Assembly: GCA_031430595.1 (NCBI GenBank)
Contig: JANPBU010000028.1
Coordinates: 139,137-203,136 of the forward strand
DNA length: 64,000 nt
Source: JANNBN01 sp031430595
GTDB lineage: Bacteria > Actinomycetota > Acidimicrobiia > Acidimicrobiales > JANYDT01
Reading direction: 5' to 3'
A model generated the notes under the pieces. It saw nothing but the letters and a program-made list of their open reading frames with translations. It had not been told where the DNA came from and did no database searches. A program made the position numbers and the translations under genes. Below, piece after piece: positions 1 through 8,932 of this stretch (its first letter is position 1; each line of letters opens with the position of its first letter).

Positions 1-367
1 GAGCACTACGTGAACAGGGCATTGACCTACAAGAGCGAATTCACGTTGATATGGCGGCAAATTTTCAGGAGTACCCCAAATTTGGGGCCTCAAGGTGCCC
101 GACACCAACATCGACCATCGGCGAGTTCCGAACATTGCCACCTACTTTTCGCGCCGTGGGTATGCGCTTGCGGTAACTCAAAACGCCGTGGACTATCAAC
201 CTGGCGACATTGTGTGGATCAAACTTCCCCTTGACCATACCGGCATTGTTAGTGACCGTACGAAAGACGGGAGGCCATTACTGATTCACAATGTCGGCAA
301 TGGAACGCAGGAAGAGGATGTGCTGTTTACTTGGAAAATCGTTGGACACTATCGAGTCTTGCGCTGA
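1..367 (+). pseudogene. DUF1287 family protein, left-truncated and frameshifted
   Basis: The reading frame starting at base 3 gives a DUF1287-like stretch (GIDLQERIHVDM followed by NFQEYPK). The family then continues in another frame from about base 83: WGLKVPDTNIDHRRVPN, then GDIVWIKLP, HTGIVSD, IHNVGNGTQEED and WKIVGHYR, ending at the TGA at 365-367. The two halves join smoothly if one base is missing in the AAATTTGGGG run at 78-87. This is either a real single-base deletion or an assembly error in a homopolymer-like run. The 5' end lies outside the window. DUF1287 proteins are usually exported proteins of unknown function. Family assignment is firm; whether the gene is dead is uncertain. 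Confidence 0.75.
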
Positions 368-388
368 ACGGGCTAGCGCCCTGACTCC

Positions 389-1612
389 CTACGGGCTGAG
401 ACGTGACGTCGACGGTATGTGGTGAGCGGATCGCAGCGACCACACAAACGCCAACACCATCAACACTGCACCGACGATCCACAGGCCGCTGAGGCTTCGA
501 TCGAGGCCAACGCCGCCCATAACATTTGCGAAGCCAAATCCTCCTTGAAACATCATGGCTGCAAGACCGAAGTATCGACCGAGTAACGCTGGCGGGGCCA
601 ATTCGGCGGTGAGCGGATTTCTTACCGGCCCAAGGAAACATTCGGCCAGACCACCAAATGCTTGGGCTATGCCAATCATAAGTATCGCTACGGTGAGAGA
701 TCGGCCGACCGATGTCACTGCGAAGCCGAACGAGATTGCGAAAAGTGTGAACATCACACTCAGCGAACTCATTCGCTGTCTTCCTCTGACCGCTTTAGAA
801 ATTGGGATTTGGGCGAGTACCACCACCAACGCACCTAACAAGGTAAGCAAACCAACGGTTTGTTCACTTGCGCCTAGTCGCTTGACGAACGTGGTTGGCA
901 TGACCAAAAAGGCCAATCCGAAGGCGATGCCAGTAGCCAAGTCGAGTGGAAGAAGCCGAACAAAGAACCGGTTTGACAGAACTTCGCGGTAGCCACCGTT
1001 GGGTTTACCAACATCGCTTATGTGCTTGGCAGTCACCACAGGGTTTATAGTCGCAACAATTGCTATGTACCCAAGGTAAGTGGCTGCGTTTGCTACAAAC
1101 AAGATAGTAAACGTAGATGGGCGCTCAACATCGGCGATGAATCCCCCGATGCCTGCACCGAGACCGGCTCCGATATTCAAGAGCACCCGCAACCAAGACG
1201 ACATTGCTGGTCGGGCTTCAGGATCAACGATGACAGATGCGAAGGCCTGTTGTGCTGGAAACGACATTCCGGCACAAAACCCGGTGAACATCGACATAAC
1301 GAACGCGAGGGTGACTGTTCGGTTGGCCCCATAGGTTCCGAATGCAACCGCTGAAATCAGATTGGCTGCGATGAGTGCCCGCTTGGGCCCGATGTGATCT
1401 GATACCCAGCCCCCGAAGGTGGTTGTGAGCAGGGTAACGACCGTGCCTGCAGCAAGAATCCAACCGGTTAAAGACCCTGAGTATTTTCGAACATCGTGGA
1501 GGTAGATGAACACGAAGGCAAACATCATGCCGTTACCCATCATATTGACGAGGGTGGCAACGAGATAGCGCTGGACTCCGCGAGGTAATGACCGGAAACC
1601 GTGGCTACTCAC
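389..1612 (-). CDS. MFS transporter
   Basis: A 407-residue, very hydrophobic protein with the length and repeat pattern of a 12-helix major facilitator. The loop between helices 2 and 3 carries the MFS motif A (GGWVSDHIGPKRAL, about residues 67-80). The N-terminal tail is short and cytoplasmic and there is no signal peptide. The start is a GTG. The gene stands alone between the DUF1287 remnant (convergent) and a divergent GFA-family gene, so context gives no substrate. It resembles drug or metabolite exporters of the DHA type, but the substrate cannot be read from the sequence. Family call is secure. Confidence 0.85.
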   Translation of the reverse strand: MSSHGFRSLPRGVQRYLVATLVNMMGNGMMFAFVFIYLHDVRKYSGSLTGWILAAGTVVTLLTTTFGGWVSDHIGPKRALIAANLISAVAFGTYGANRTVTLAFVMSMFTGFCAGMSFPAQQAFASVIVDPEARPAMSSWLRVLLNIGAGLGAGIGGFIADVERPSTFTILFVANAATYLGYIAIVATINPVVTAKHISDVGKPNGGYREVLSNRFFVRLLPLDLATGIAFGLAFLVMPTTFVKRLGASEQTVGLLTLLGALVVVLAQIPISKAVRGRQRMSSLSVMFTLFAISFGFAVTSVGRSLTVAILMIGIAQAFGGLAECFLGPVRNPLTAELAPPALLGRYFGLAAMMFQGGFGFANVMGGVGLDRSLSGLWIVGAVLMVLAFVWSLRSAHHIPSTSRLSP

Positions 1613-1671
1613 TCGAAGAGCCTAGGTGAACATAGGGACTTCGGGCCGGGCAATTCTTCGTACGGCAAGCG

Positions 1672-2109
1672 ATGCAGGTTGATAATGTCACGATGGCTGA
1701 CAAGAAAAGGTCTCAGGGGTCAGGAGGCTGTCACTGCGAGGCGATTCGGTACAACGTGTCGGGGCCCCTTCGAAACGTAACGAATTGCCACAGTGACCGG
1801 TGCCGACGAATCACTGGGCAATTTATGGCTGCGTCTTCGGCCGCCATTGATGACCTTGAGGTAGTTGACGATCGGGGTGCCTTGCGTTGGTACGAACCGG
1901 CTTCGGGCGTCTATTACGGGTTTTGTCAGGTGTGTGGGTCGACGCTGTTTTGGCGCACAAACAACAACCCTGCGTACTGGTCAATCGCTGCGGGAACTCT
2001 TGACCAACCAACTGGCCTCGTGACTGTCGACGCCTGGTTCGTGGCCGATGCGAGTGACTATCACCGACTCGATTCTGAACTCATTCAGCATGCTTACGAT
2101 GGAGGCTGA
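1672..2109 (+). CDS. GFA/CENP-V family zinc-binding protein
   Basis: A 145-residue protein of the glutathione-dependent formaldehyde-activating (GFA) fold. Zinc ligands visible are GGCHCEAIRY near the N terminus and CQVCGSTLFWR in the second half. The middle motif, normally CHCxxCR, reads NCHSDRCRRITG, so one of the usual cysteines is serine. Family members are often annotated as S-(hydroxymethyl)glutathione synthase, but most have no proven activity, and an actinobacterium would normally lack glutathione. An internal ATG at 1696 (MADKKR) is an alternative start. The 3' end overlaps the convergent toxin gene by 29 bases. A link to formaldehyde from the nearby demethylation genes is possible but speculative. 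Confidence 0.8.
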   Translation: MQVDNVTMADKKRSQGSGGCHCEAIRYNVSGPLRNVTNCHSDRCRRITGQFMAASSAAIDDLEVVDDRGALRWYEPASGVYYGFCQVCGSTLFWRTNNNPAYWSIAAGTLDQPTGLVTVDAWFVADASDYHRLDSELIQHAYDGG

Positions 2110-2476
2110 CTAGCGCCCGGCCCAACCTGGCCTTTGACGTTAGCGAACGGCGAAGGCCCAAAGAGATTGCTCCCATCAATTCGTCGTCAAACTGACCAAG
2201 TGGTTCAATAAGGTCGTATCTGTCAACCGTTGCGATTTGAGTCACGTTCACTACCGAAGCTTTTGGAAGACCAACAACCCCCATGGCGAGCACAACGTTT
2301 CCGGACGCAGCACCAAGCCGAAGGTTCGACGTTATAACAACAACAACGATGGTCGAGGTGGCGCTGCGGTTGTAAGTATCGGCCGATATCACGACCGCTG
2401 GACGAATCGGGCCCGGTTCAGAGCCACGCGGTTCGCCCAGGTCAACCCACCAGACCGACCCACGAACTATCACCAT
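2081..2476 (-). CDS. MazF/PemK-type endoribonuclease toxin
   Basis: A 131-residue protein that begins with the MazF/PemK pattern: RGSVWWVDLGEPRGSEPGPIRPAVVIS, shown here by its key pieces GSVWWVDL, GPIRPAVV and the following VVVVITSN strand. The toxin family cleaves mRNA at short sequences. The start overlaps the last bases of the upstream ribbon-helix-helix gene (2470-2476), the usual antitoxin-toxin coupling. The C-terminal 25 residues (RRSLTSKARLGRALVSLHRK) are a little longer than average. The gene runs into the 3' end of the GFA gene on the other strand. Toxin family is clear; activity is not shown. Confidence 0.85.
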   Translation of the reverse strand: MVIVRGSVWWVDLGEPRGSEPGPIRPAVVISADTYNRSATSTIVVVVITSNLRLGAASGNVVLAMGVVGLPKASVVNVTQIATVDRYDLIEPLGQFDDELMGAISLGLRRSLTSKARLGRALVSLHRKHAE

Positions 2477-2697
2477 TCGGTTTTGGCAAAAACCCGGCGT
2501 GCCGCCGATTTTACAGAGGGTTCGATCTGGTCGACTTCTGTGTACACAGCAGCGAGCGACATGGTTATCTGGTGATCGTTGACCAGCAGAGCGCGCAGTG
2601 CGTTCGCATACAATTCGCTTCTGCTGACCCCGGTGCGATGGGCAAGATCTTCAGCGGCCTCGAATACATCATTAGGGATGGACACTGCGGTCTTCAT
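2470..2697 (-). CDS. Ribbon-helix-helix antitoxin (MazE/CopG-like)
   Basis: A 75-residue protein with an N-terminal RHH fold: a short beta strand (KTAVSIPNDVFEAAEDLA), a turn (HRTGVSRSELYANALRALL) and an acidic or mixed tail expected to wrap the toxin. It sits directly upstream of the MazF-type toxin with a 7-base overlap, so the pair should be co-translated and autoregulated. Together they form a type II toxin-antitoxin module between the GFA gene and the ETF operon. The module begins 66 bases after the etfA stop on the same strand and may receive read-through from that operon. Confidence 0.85.
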   Translation of the reverse strand: MKTAVSIPNDVFEAAEDLAHRTGVSRSELYANALRALLVNDHQITMSLAAVYTEVDQIEPSVKSAARRVFAKTEW

Positions 2698-2763
2698 GCA
2701 GAAGAGTATTACCCCGGTAGGAAAGTGGGAGCAATCGGTGTCTGAAAATCAGTTCGCCATCGT

Positions 2764-3738
2764 TCAGCCAGCAGCGCGGCGGCGTTCGATCTCGGCAGTA
2801 ATTGCAGGAACCACAGTGTGCAGGTCACCAATCACGGCATAGTCAGCCCGGGCGACCATGTTTGCATCTTTGTCGGTATTGATGGCCAAAATCTTCTTCG
2901 AAGCCATGGCCCCGACCCAGTGCTGGATTGCGCCAGAGATTCCGCATGGAATGTAGATGTCGGGTGCTATCCGATTCCCGGTTTGGCCAACCTGATCGGT
3001 GTGGTTACGCCAGCCGTTGTTCGTCACGGCTCGCGAACACCCGACTGCACCATTCATGGCTGCGGCAAGTTGTTCGAGCGGCGCGAAACCTTCAGGTGAA
3101 CCAACCCCGCGACCGCCACTGACGACGACCCGAGCGGTCGTCAGCGTTACCCCCGCCGTGCGAACGACTCGGTCAACAATTGAGGTTCGACCGAACGAAT
3201 CGTCGAGCACTGGGGTAAAGGTTGACCGAATCTCGATGACTTCGCTAGGCACCGTATCGGCGACGTGATGGGCAATCGTGACGAGCTTGATTGGCGCATC
3301 GAGGGTGACGTCTTCGAGAAGCGAACCGCCCCATTGCACACGCGTGATGCTCCAAACCGCAGCCGTGGTTTCGATATGGTTTGCGTTAGCAACCATGGGA
3401 GCATCGAGAATGGCGGCTACGTGGGCCATGACTTCGTTTCCGCGGTCAGTTCCGCAGGCAACAACTGCGGCCGGTTGCCGCTCAGTCACGAGTTGAGCAA
3501 TCGACTCACCCCATGCTTCGGGTGCATAATCCGTGAGGAATTGGTGCTGAAGATCGATGACCTCAGTTGCCCCGTAACCCGCGCAAGCTGCTGCAAGAGC
3601 ATCGGTTCCGCCGCAAACAGCTGCAACCATGGTGAGGCCGAGATGTCGGGCAGCCGTAAGGGCCTCTAGCGATGCTGGTGCAATGTCACCTCGGTCGTGT
3701 TCGATAACGACGAGAACAATGTCAGTGCTCATGACCAC
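2764..3738 (-). CDS. etfA: Electron transfer flavoprotein alpha subunit
   Basis: A 324-residue protein. The C-terminal half carries the FAD-binding signature of EtfA: GRGVGSPEGF, then NNGWRNHTDQVGQTG, then APDIYIPCGISGAIQHWVGA and INTDKDANM, ending in YAVIGDLHTVVPAITAEI. The N-terminal half is the usual alpha/beta domain packing against EtfB. The gene follows etfB after 2 bases and is the last gene of the flavoprotein-etfB-etfA operon. In this setting it should carry electrons from the DMGDH-like dehydrogenase to the membrane quinone pool through ETF-quinone oxidoreductase, which is not in the window. Assignment is secure. Confidence 0.95.
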   Translation of the reverse strand: MVMSTDIVLVVIEHDRGDIAPASLEALTAARHLGLTMVAAVCGGTDALAAACAGYGATEVIDLQHQFLTDYAPEAWGESIAQLVTERQPAAVVACGTDRGNEVMAHVAAILDAPMVANANHIETTAAVWSITRVQWGGSLLEDVTLDAPIKLVTIAHHVADTVPSEVIEIRSTFTPVLDDSFGRTSIVDRVVRTAGVTLTTARVVVSGGRGVGSPEGFAPLEQLAAAMNGAVGCSRAVTNNGWRNHTDQVGQTGNRIAPDIYIPCGISGAIQHWVGAMASKKILAINTDKDANMVARADYAVIGDLHTVVPAITAEIERRRAAG

Positions 3739-3740
3739 GC

Positions 3741-4529
3741 TTATGACAACACCCCCAGTTCCTCAAATAGATCAACGACAGCCGAAGCTGCATCTGGTCC
3801 GGTACCCAAAATAATCGTATTGCTGACCTTGTCAGGTGGTCGGTGCAATTTGACGCGTGTTTGGCCACCCACAACAGATTCGCCGTTAAGTACCTCAACC
3901 GGAACCTTCTTTGAAGACAGGCGACCTTTCATCGTGGGGTACCGCGGAAGGTTGATACCTTCACGAACTCCGACCACGGCCGGGCGGGGAAGCGAATACA
4001 CCTCGAACCCAGCATCGATCGATCGCTTTACCGTGACTGTATCGTCAGCAATATCGATTCCCTTGGCACCGTTTACGACCGGGCGACCGAGGGCATGAGC
4101 AACCCGTATGCCCACTTGGTATCCGGCAGAATCGGCCGATTCATTTCCGAAAAGGACCAGGTCGAACACACCGTCTCGGGCCTCAACAAGTTTGATTGCG
4201 TCGGTGATGGCACGAGCGGTTCGTTGCGGATCCCAAGTAGACGGTTCGTTAACCGAAATTAAAATCGCATTGTGAACACCGACACTTGCTGCGTAACGCA
4301 ACTGCTCTTCGGCCTCGGGGGCACCAAGCGTGAGGACGGTAGCCGTGCCACCGTGGAGTTCAGCTAGTTGAACGGCCGCCTCAACCGCACACTCTTCGTG
4401 GGGTGACGTAGTGAACCCAAGGTTCGTTGAGTCAACCGACTGTTCGTCGGCCGTTACGTTGATTCGAGACCCGGGTGACGGAACTCGCTTTACGCACACG
4501 CAAACCCGAAGGGGCAGTTGGGAGGCCAT
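3741..4529 (-). CDS. etfB: Electron transfer flavoprotein beta subunit
   Basis: A 262-residue EtfB. It starts with the typical VCVKRVPSPGSRINV strand and has the nucleotide-loop region GNESADSAGYQVG and the EtfB signature VREGINLPRYPTMKGR. It is 8 bases downstream of the flavoprotein dehydrogenase stop and 2 bases upstream of etfA, so the three genes are one transcription unit. The AMP-loop sequence differs from the housekeeping type (usually DDDTGQV), which fits a dedicated ETF serving the adjacent dehydrogenase. That specialisation is an inference. Confidence 0.93.
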   Translation of the reverse strand: MASQLPLRVCVCVKRVPSPGSRINVTADEQSVDSTNLGFTTSPHEECAVEAAVQLAELHGGTATVLTLGAPEAEEQLRYAASVGVHNAILISVNEPSTWDPQRTARAITDAIKLVEARDGVFDLVLFGNESADSAGYQVGIRVAHALGRPVVNGAKGIDIADDTVTVKRSIDAGFEVYSLPRPAVVGVREGINLPRYPTMKGRLSSKKVPVEVLNGESVVGGQTRVKLHRPPDKVSNTIILGTGPDAASAVVDLFEELGVLS

Positions 4530-4537
4530 AACTATTC

Positions 4538-7069
4538 TCAGCCTTTCATGCGGCTATCGGTGGAGTCGAACAGAGGGGTGCTACCGGCTCGCTCGATTAG
4601 CACCGGATACATCTCGTTCATGTACATGATTTTTAGGTCGGCGTTTCCTTCGACAGCATGTTCAGGTGGAAGGTAGGCAAACATAAGGAACTTTCCGACC
4701 GACGGGCCCATGCCAGCAGTTGTTACCCGCGACACTCGGCCGTGTGAATCGAGGATGCGCTCACCACTCGCAGTCAAGATTGGCTCGTTGCCACCAACGG
4801 GGTAGCGCTTGATGCCAGAAGCCGATGTGTGATCAGACATGCTCAGTGTGCACAGCACGGTGGCGGCAGGCTTTGACCTTGCTTCCACGTAGGCCTGCTT
4901 ACCAATGAAGTCAGCAACCTTTACCTTGGGGCGATCGAGGCCAGCCTCGTGCGGCATGTACTCACTTTCGAGTTCTGAACCCATCAGGCGGTATCCCTTT
5001 TCAAGGCGACCGGTGACGGCGTAGACGCCAATACCAACAGGTATGAGCCCGTGAGGTTGCCCGGCCGCAGCCAGTGCATCCCACAACTTCAAGCCATGTT
5101 CCATCTTCGTGGTGATTTCCCAGCCATGCTCGCCAACGTAAGAGATACGAAACAACGTGCACGGAATACCTGCGAGCAGACGATCAAGCACTGCGCCGTA
5201 CGGAAACGACTCGTTGTCAAGGCCACCTTCACCGCGCTGCGGCGTATGAATCGACGACACAATTGCGCCAGCATTTGGGCCCCAGACGCCAATGGTGCAC
5301 AACCCATTCGACTTGTTTTCGAATGTAACGCTTCCATCGAGTGGCATATTGCGGCGAACCCAGTGTTCGTCTCGACCACCGTCAAACGCGCCGGTGATGA
5401 CACGGAAGTGCTCGGTCCCGAGACGTTGCACGGTGAAGTCGGCCCGGAAGCCACCATGGGGCGTGAGCATTGGTGTGTACACACCCTTGCCAACGGCAAC
5501 ATCGATTTGATTCACACAAAGCTTTTGCATCAGATCGAGCGCACCCAGACCAGACACGTCGAACTGATTGAAGGCGGTGAGGTCAACCATGCCAGCGGTT
5601 TCGCGCATTTGCATGTGCTCTGCATTGATGATCGGTGACCACCAGCGGCCATCCCACTCATGCTCACGAGGTTCGCAGACCGCCGCGAACTTCTCGGTGA
5701 GGGCGGCGTTCGAGATATACCACTGCGGACGTTCCCAGCCACGAGCATCGAAGAACACTGCGCCTAGTGCTTCTTCGCGTGCATAGAACGGCGAACGACG
5801 CATGTCGCGTTGCGATGCCCACTGTTCGCGTGGATGCACAATGCCGTACGTCTTGTTGAAATGCTCTGCACACCTAGCTTCTACGTGGTGTTCAGTCATT
5901 TCGTGCGGGTAGAAACGACTGATGTCAGAGCTGTGCGGGTCACACATCTTCGGGTAGCCGTACGTCATCCATTCGGCGACCATCTGGGCGATACCCGGGC
6001 CTTCTTTAATCCATACCGCGGCAGCCGACCACAGATTGCGCATCCCCGGGATCTCGCCAAGGGTTGGCATCGCATCGGGTGTAAGTGAGAGCAACCCGTT
6101 GATCGCATATTTTATCTCGGCATCGCCCAACATTTCCATGAGGTCGATGGCTTGCTCCATTTGCGGCTCAAAGTCTTCGTAGGTCAATGGCAGTTCTGTT
6201 GGCGACAGCGCAGATTCTTCGTTTGATGGAATATCGTTTGGGTGATGGAATATTGGTCGGTGCGCATATGAACCAACCTCCATAGAGCCCGCTGACTGAC
6301 GTTCGTAACAGAACGTGTCCATGTCTCGAACAATTGGATACGCCAACTCGGTGTTGGACTCGACCAGTACTTGAATTGGTCCGACGTCAGCCATTTGGTG
6401 AACGGCTGGAATCAGCGGAATGGTGACGCCAGCCATCTTCGCGATTCGTGGGCTCCACACGCCGCAAGCAATAGCGACATGTTCACATTCGATTCGGCCT
6501 TTCGACGTGACGACCGCTCTAACGTATCCGCCTTCGGTTTCGATGTTCAACACTTCGGTGTTCGCAAACACCATTGCAGCGCCTGCGTTGACTGCCTTTT
6601 CTCGCATCAAGGTTCCGGCTCGCAACGAGTCGACCGCCGAAACGCTCGGGGTGTAAAAGCCGCCAAGCACAATGTCTTCGTTGATAAACGGAACAAGTTC
6701 TTTGACTTCGGCCGGGGTCATGAGGCGCGAATCGATTCCCCACGCTTTTGCCGACGTCATCCGGCGATTAAATTCTTCAAGGCGATGCTCTTCGCGAGCA
6801 ACCTCGATACCGCCACATTCGTTGTTGACACCGAGGCCTACGTACTGGCGCTGGCTTTCCAACGTCAAAAAGGCCATTTCCTTATTGTGATCGGTAGGGA
6901 AAATGAAGTTCGAAGCGTGACCGGTTGACCCGCCAGGGTTAGGTAGGGGGCCTTTGTCGATCAGCACCATGTCGGTCCAGCCAAGATCGGCCAGGTGTCC
7001 GACCAAACAGTTACCGACGATCCCTGCGCCAATGATTACGCACTTGGCACTCGTAGGAAATTCGCTCAC
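4538..7069 (-). CDS. FAD-dependent N-methyl amine dehydrogenase (DMGDH/sarcosine dehydrogenase-like, with GcvT domain)
   Basis: An 843-residue two-domain protein. Residues 10-40 are a Rossmann FAD site (VIIGAGIVGN). His51 in GGSTGHASN is at the position of the histidine that binds FAD covalently in dimethylglycine and sarcosine dehydrogenases. The C-terminal half (about 440-840) is an aminomethyltransferase/GcvT domain that would pass the released C1 unit to tetrahydrofolate as 5,10-methylene-H4folate. Electrons should go to the EtfBA encoded downstream. Candidate substrates are dimethylglycine, sarcosine or another N-methyl amine; the exact one cannot be read. With the MttB-type cluster at 32-39 kb, dimethylglycine made from glycine betaine is a natural candidate. 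Confidence 0.85.
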   Translation of the reverse strand: MSEFPTSAKCVIIGAGIVGNCLVGHLADLGWTDMVLIDKGPLPNPGGSTGHASNFIFPTDHNKEMAFLTLESQRQYVGLGVNNECGGIEVAREEHRLEEFNRRMTSAKAWGIDSRLMTPAEVKELVPFINEDIVLGGFYTPSVSAVDSLRAGTLMREKAVNAGAAMVFANTEVLNIETEGGYVRAVVTSKGRIECEHVAIACGVWSPRIAKMAGVTIPLIPAVHQMADVGPIQVLVESNTELAYPIVRDMDTFCYERQSAGSMEVGSYAHRPIFHHPNDIPSNEESALSPTELPLTYEDFEPQMEQAIDLMEMLGDAEIKYAINGLLSLTPDAMPTLGEIPGMRNLWSAAAVWIKEGPGIAQMVAEWMTYGYPKMCDPHSSDISRFYPHEMTEHHVEARCAEHFNKTYGIVHPREQWASQRDMRRSPFYAREEALGAVFFDARGWERPQWYISNAALTEKFAAVCEPREHEWDGRWWSPIINAEHMQMRETAGMVDLTAFNQFDVSGLGALDLMQKLCVNQIDVAVGKGVYTPMLTPHGGFRADFTVQRLGTEHFRVITGAFDGGRDEHWVRRNMPLDGSVTFENKSNGLCTIGVWGPNAGAIVSSIHTPQRGEGGLDNESFPYGAVLDRLLAGIPCTLFRISYVGEHGWEITTKMEHGLKLWDALAAAGQPHGLIPVGIGVYAVTGRLEKGYRLMGSELESEYMPHEAGLDRPKVKVADFIGKQAYVEARSKPAATVLCTLSMSDHTSASGIKRYPVGGNEPILTASGERILDSHGRVSRVTTAGMGPSVGKFLMFAYLPPEHAVEGNADLKIMYMNEMYPVLIERAGSTPLFDSTDSRMKG

Positions 7070-7086
7070 TTAAAACCCCCAAAACA

Positions 7087-7101
7087 GTCTGATATATCTG
7101 A
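7087..7101. promoter_or_regulatory. Candidate GntR operator, copy 1
   Basis: The motif GTCTGATATATCTGA lies in the intergenic space between the divergent flavoprotein dehydrogenase (start 7069) and GntR/FCD regulator genes. Its centre GATATATC is a perfect 8-bp palindrome, flanked by two TCTGA direct repeats. The identical 15 bases recur at 36987-37001, before the MttB-family gene. Assigning it to the adjacent regulator is an inference from position and recurrence. Confidence 0.55.
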
Positions 7102-7178
7102 CGATAGGTTACTGCAATATGGCCTGACACGTGAAGGCAAGCATTCTGCATCCTTTCCATGCATCTACGATCCATGGC

Positions 7179-7811
7179 ATGACGACTTCGTTGAGCGAAA
7201 TGGCTTACCGGGAGCTGAAACGACTGATCGTTACGCTCGAACTTCCGCCCGGTGCCGTCATTGACGAAAACAGCATCAGAGATTCGCTCATGATCGGTCG
7301 AACCCCAATTCGCGAAGCAGTGCAACGCCTTGCAAGAGAACAGTTTGTTACTGTCCGTCCGCGCCGTGGGGTGTTCGTCACCGATGTTGACGTGAACGAA
7401 CTCTCCGTTTTGTTTGAAACTCGTTCGGTCATTGAACCGTATGCAGCGGTTCTTGCCGCTGAACGAGGAACCAGTTACCACTGGGATGAGATGGGTGCCG
7501 TGCTGGCGGAAGCCGAGACTTGGTCATCGCCAGTTGATCTGTTGGCGCTTGATCGGCGTTGCCATGAAATCATGTGGTCAGCCGCTGGCAACCGGTTTCT
7601 TACCGATACCCTCGAAATGCTTTACTCGCAAAGCGAACGGGTGTGGCACCTATACCTGAGTTCGGTTGCAGATATGCCGTCGGCCCTTGCCGAGCATCGC
7701 GAGGTGCTCGAAGCACTGACCGCTTCGAGCGGCGCACGAGCCGGTGAGTTGATCGCTGCTCACGTTGGCACTTTCCATGAAGAGATCAAAGGCCACGTCG
7801 CCTCGGAATAG
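7179..7811 (+). CDS. GntR family regulator, FCD subfamily
   Basis: About 210 residues. The N-terminal winged helix has the GntR pattern: AYRELKRLIVTLELPPG, then IRDSLMIGRTPIREAVQRLA and VRPRRGVFVTDVD. The all-helical C-terminal FCD domain has ETRSVIEPYAA, LDRRCHEIMWSAAGN and LAEHREVLEAL, which include the usual metal/ligand-binding acidic and histidine residues. The ATG at 7179 (MTTSLSEMAYREL) is chosen because the upstream in-frame stretch from 7131 is poor and not family-like. It is divergent from the flavoprotein-ETF operon and probably controls it. The shared 15-bp motif suggests it may also control the corrinoid methyltransferase genes. Confidence 0.88.
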   Translation: MTTSLSEMAYRELKRLIVTLELPPGAVIDENSIRDSLMIGRTPIREAVQRLAREQFVTVRPRRGVFVTDVDVNELSVLFETRSVIEPYAAVLAAERGTSYHWDEMGAVLAEAETWSSPVDLLALDRRCHEIMWSAAGNRFLTDTLEMLYSQSERVWHLYLSSVADMPSALAEHREVLEALTASSGARAGELIAAHVGTFHEEIKGHVASE

Positions 7812-7856
7812 GCCTCCCGCCAAGACTCCTCGAAGGGGCCTAGTCGAGCCGTTGCA

Positions 7857-8876
7857 TTAACTAGGAACGGGTTCTTCTTTGCGTCCATCGGGATGTACGG
7901 CGAATCGGTGATGGAGATGTCCGTGCGTTGGGTCGTCGCTCGCCCACGGCCAGCCACCAAACTCTGTCGCTTGGTAATCAGCGAACGCCTGGCGAATTTC
8001 TGATTCGTTGGTCATGACAAACGGGCCGTGTTGGGCTACCGGTTCTGCGATGGGTAGACCCTGCAGCAGAAGCACGTCGGCTGGCGCAGTTCCGGTGAAG
8101 CCAAGGGTGAGTGGTGCGAGTGGGTCAACCAAAACGCCATGGCGTGCCGACAGGGTTTCCCCATCGATATGTATGCCTTCGTTACCAAAGACGTACAGGG
8201 TGCGCACCGTATCTGGGTGCGTAGCCACGGGCAGTGTCCAAGTAGAGCCAGGTTCGATGACGATGTGCCAGATAGCAAAGTCGGCGTCGGGGCGTGCACC
8301 CCATGAATCAGGGGGTGGACTCGACGGCGTTGCATCACCGAGGCGGCCGGCGATGACCGTGACACACACACCGGGTGCCGTTGTCACTTTCGGAATGTTT
8401 TCGTTCCATAACATCGTGAAGTACGGATCAACCATTTTGTCGACGCTTGGAAGATTGACCCATATCTGAAACAGCTCAAGCGGGTTTGGCTCATCTGAAT
8501 TTAGCAGCGGAAACATTTCACAATGCTGAATCCCTCGGCCGGCGGTCATCCACTGCACATCACCACGACCGAACCTGGCTTGGGCACCCAACGAATCAGA
8601 GTGATCGCAGTACCCCTGACGAACATAGGTAACAGTCTCGAAACCTCGGTGAGGATGCTTCGGGAACCCGGGGACAGAATCACCGTGGTACATATTCCAG
8701 CCGTTCACGTTGGCAAAATCGTTACCGATCGAACGGCCGGTGAGCGAGTCGCTCGGGGTGAGATCGTTTTTACCAGCTGGATAGTTGTCGTTATGGTGAA
8801 CGCAGAACAGAAACGGGTCGATGGTTGGCCACGGACCCGATGCGGGTAAAGCCACGAGTTGTCGAATAGAACTCAT
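7857..8876 (-). CDS. Pirin family protein
   Basis: A 339-residue bicupin. The N-terminal cupin shows the pirin metal motif HPHRGFETVTYV, then DHSDSLG and AGRGIQHCEM, giving the three His and one Glu ligand set. The C-terminal half is the pirin C domain. Pirins act as metal-dependent quercetinase-like enzymes or redox-sensitive regulators, and the role here is unknown. It is convergent with the GntR gene. An in-frame tail (GHLHHRFAVHPDGRKEEP) is longer than in the shortest pirins. Confidence 0.9.
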   Translation of the reverse strand: MSSIRQLVALPASGPWPTIDPFLFCVHHNDNYPAGKNDLTPSDSLTGRSIGNDFANVNGWNMYHGDSVPGFPKHPHRGFETVTYVRQGYCDHSDSLGAQARFGRGDVQWMTAGRGIQHCEMFPLLNSDEPNPLELFQIWVNLPSVDKMVDPYFTMLWNENIPKVTTAPGVCVTVIAGRLGDATPSSPPPDSWGARPDADFAIWHIVIEPGSTWTLPVATHPDTVRTLYVFGNEGIHIDGETLSARHGVLVDPLAPLTLGFTGTAPADVLLLQGLPIAEPVAQHGPFVMTNESEIRQAFADYQATEFGGWPWASDDPTHGHLHHRFAVHPDGRKEEPVPS

Positions 8877-8932
8877 AAATAAACGCTACTTACTTTGCCG
8901 GCCTAACAGACCAACTTTTGCTGGCCTATCGG

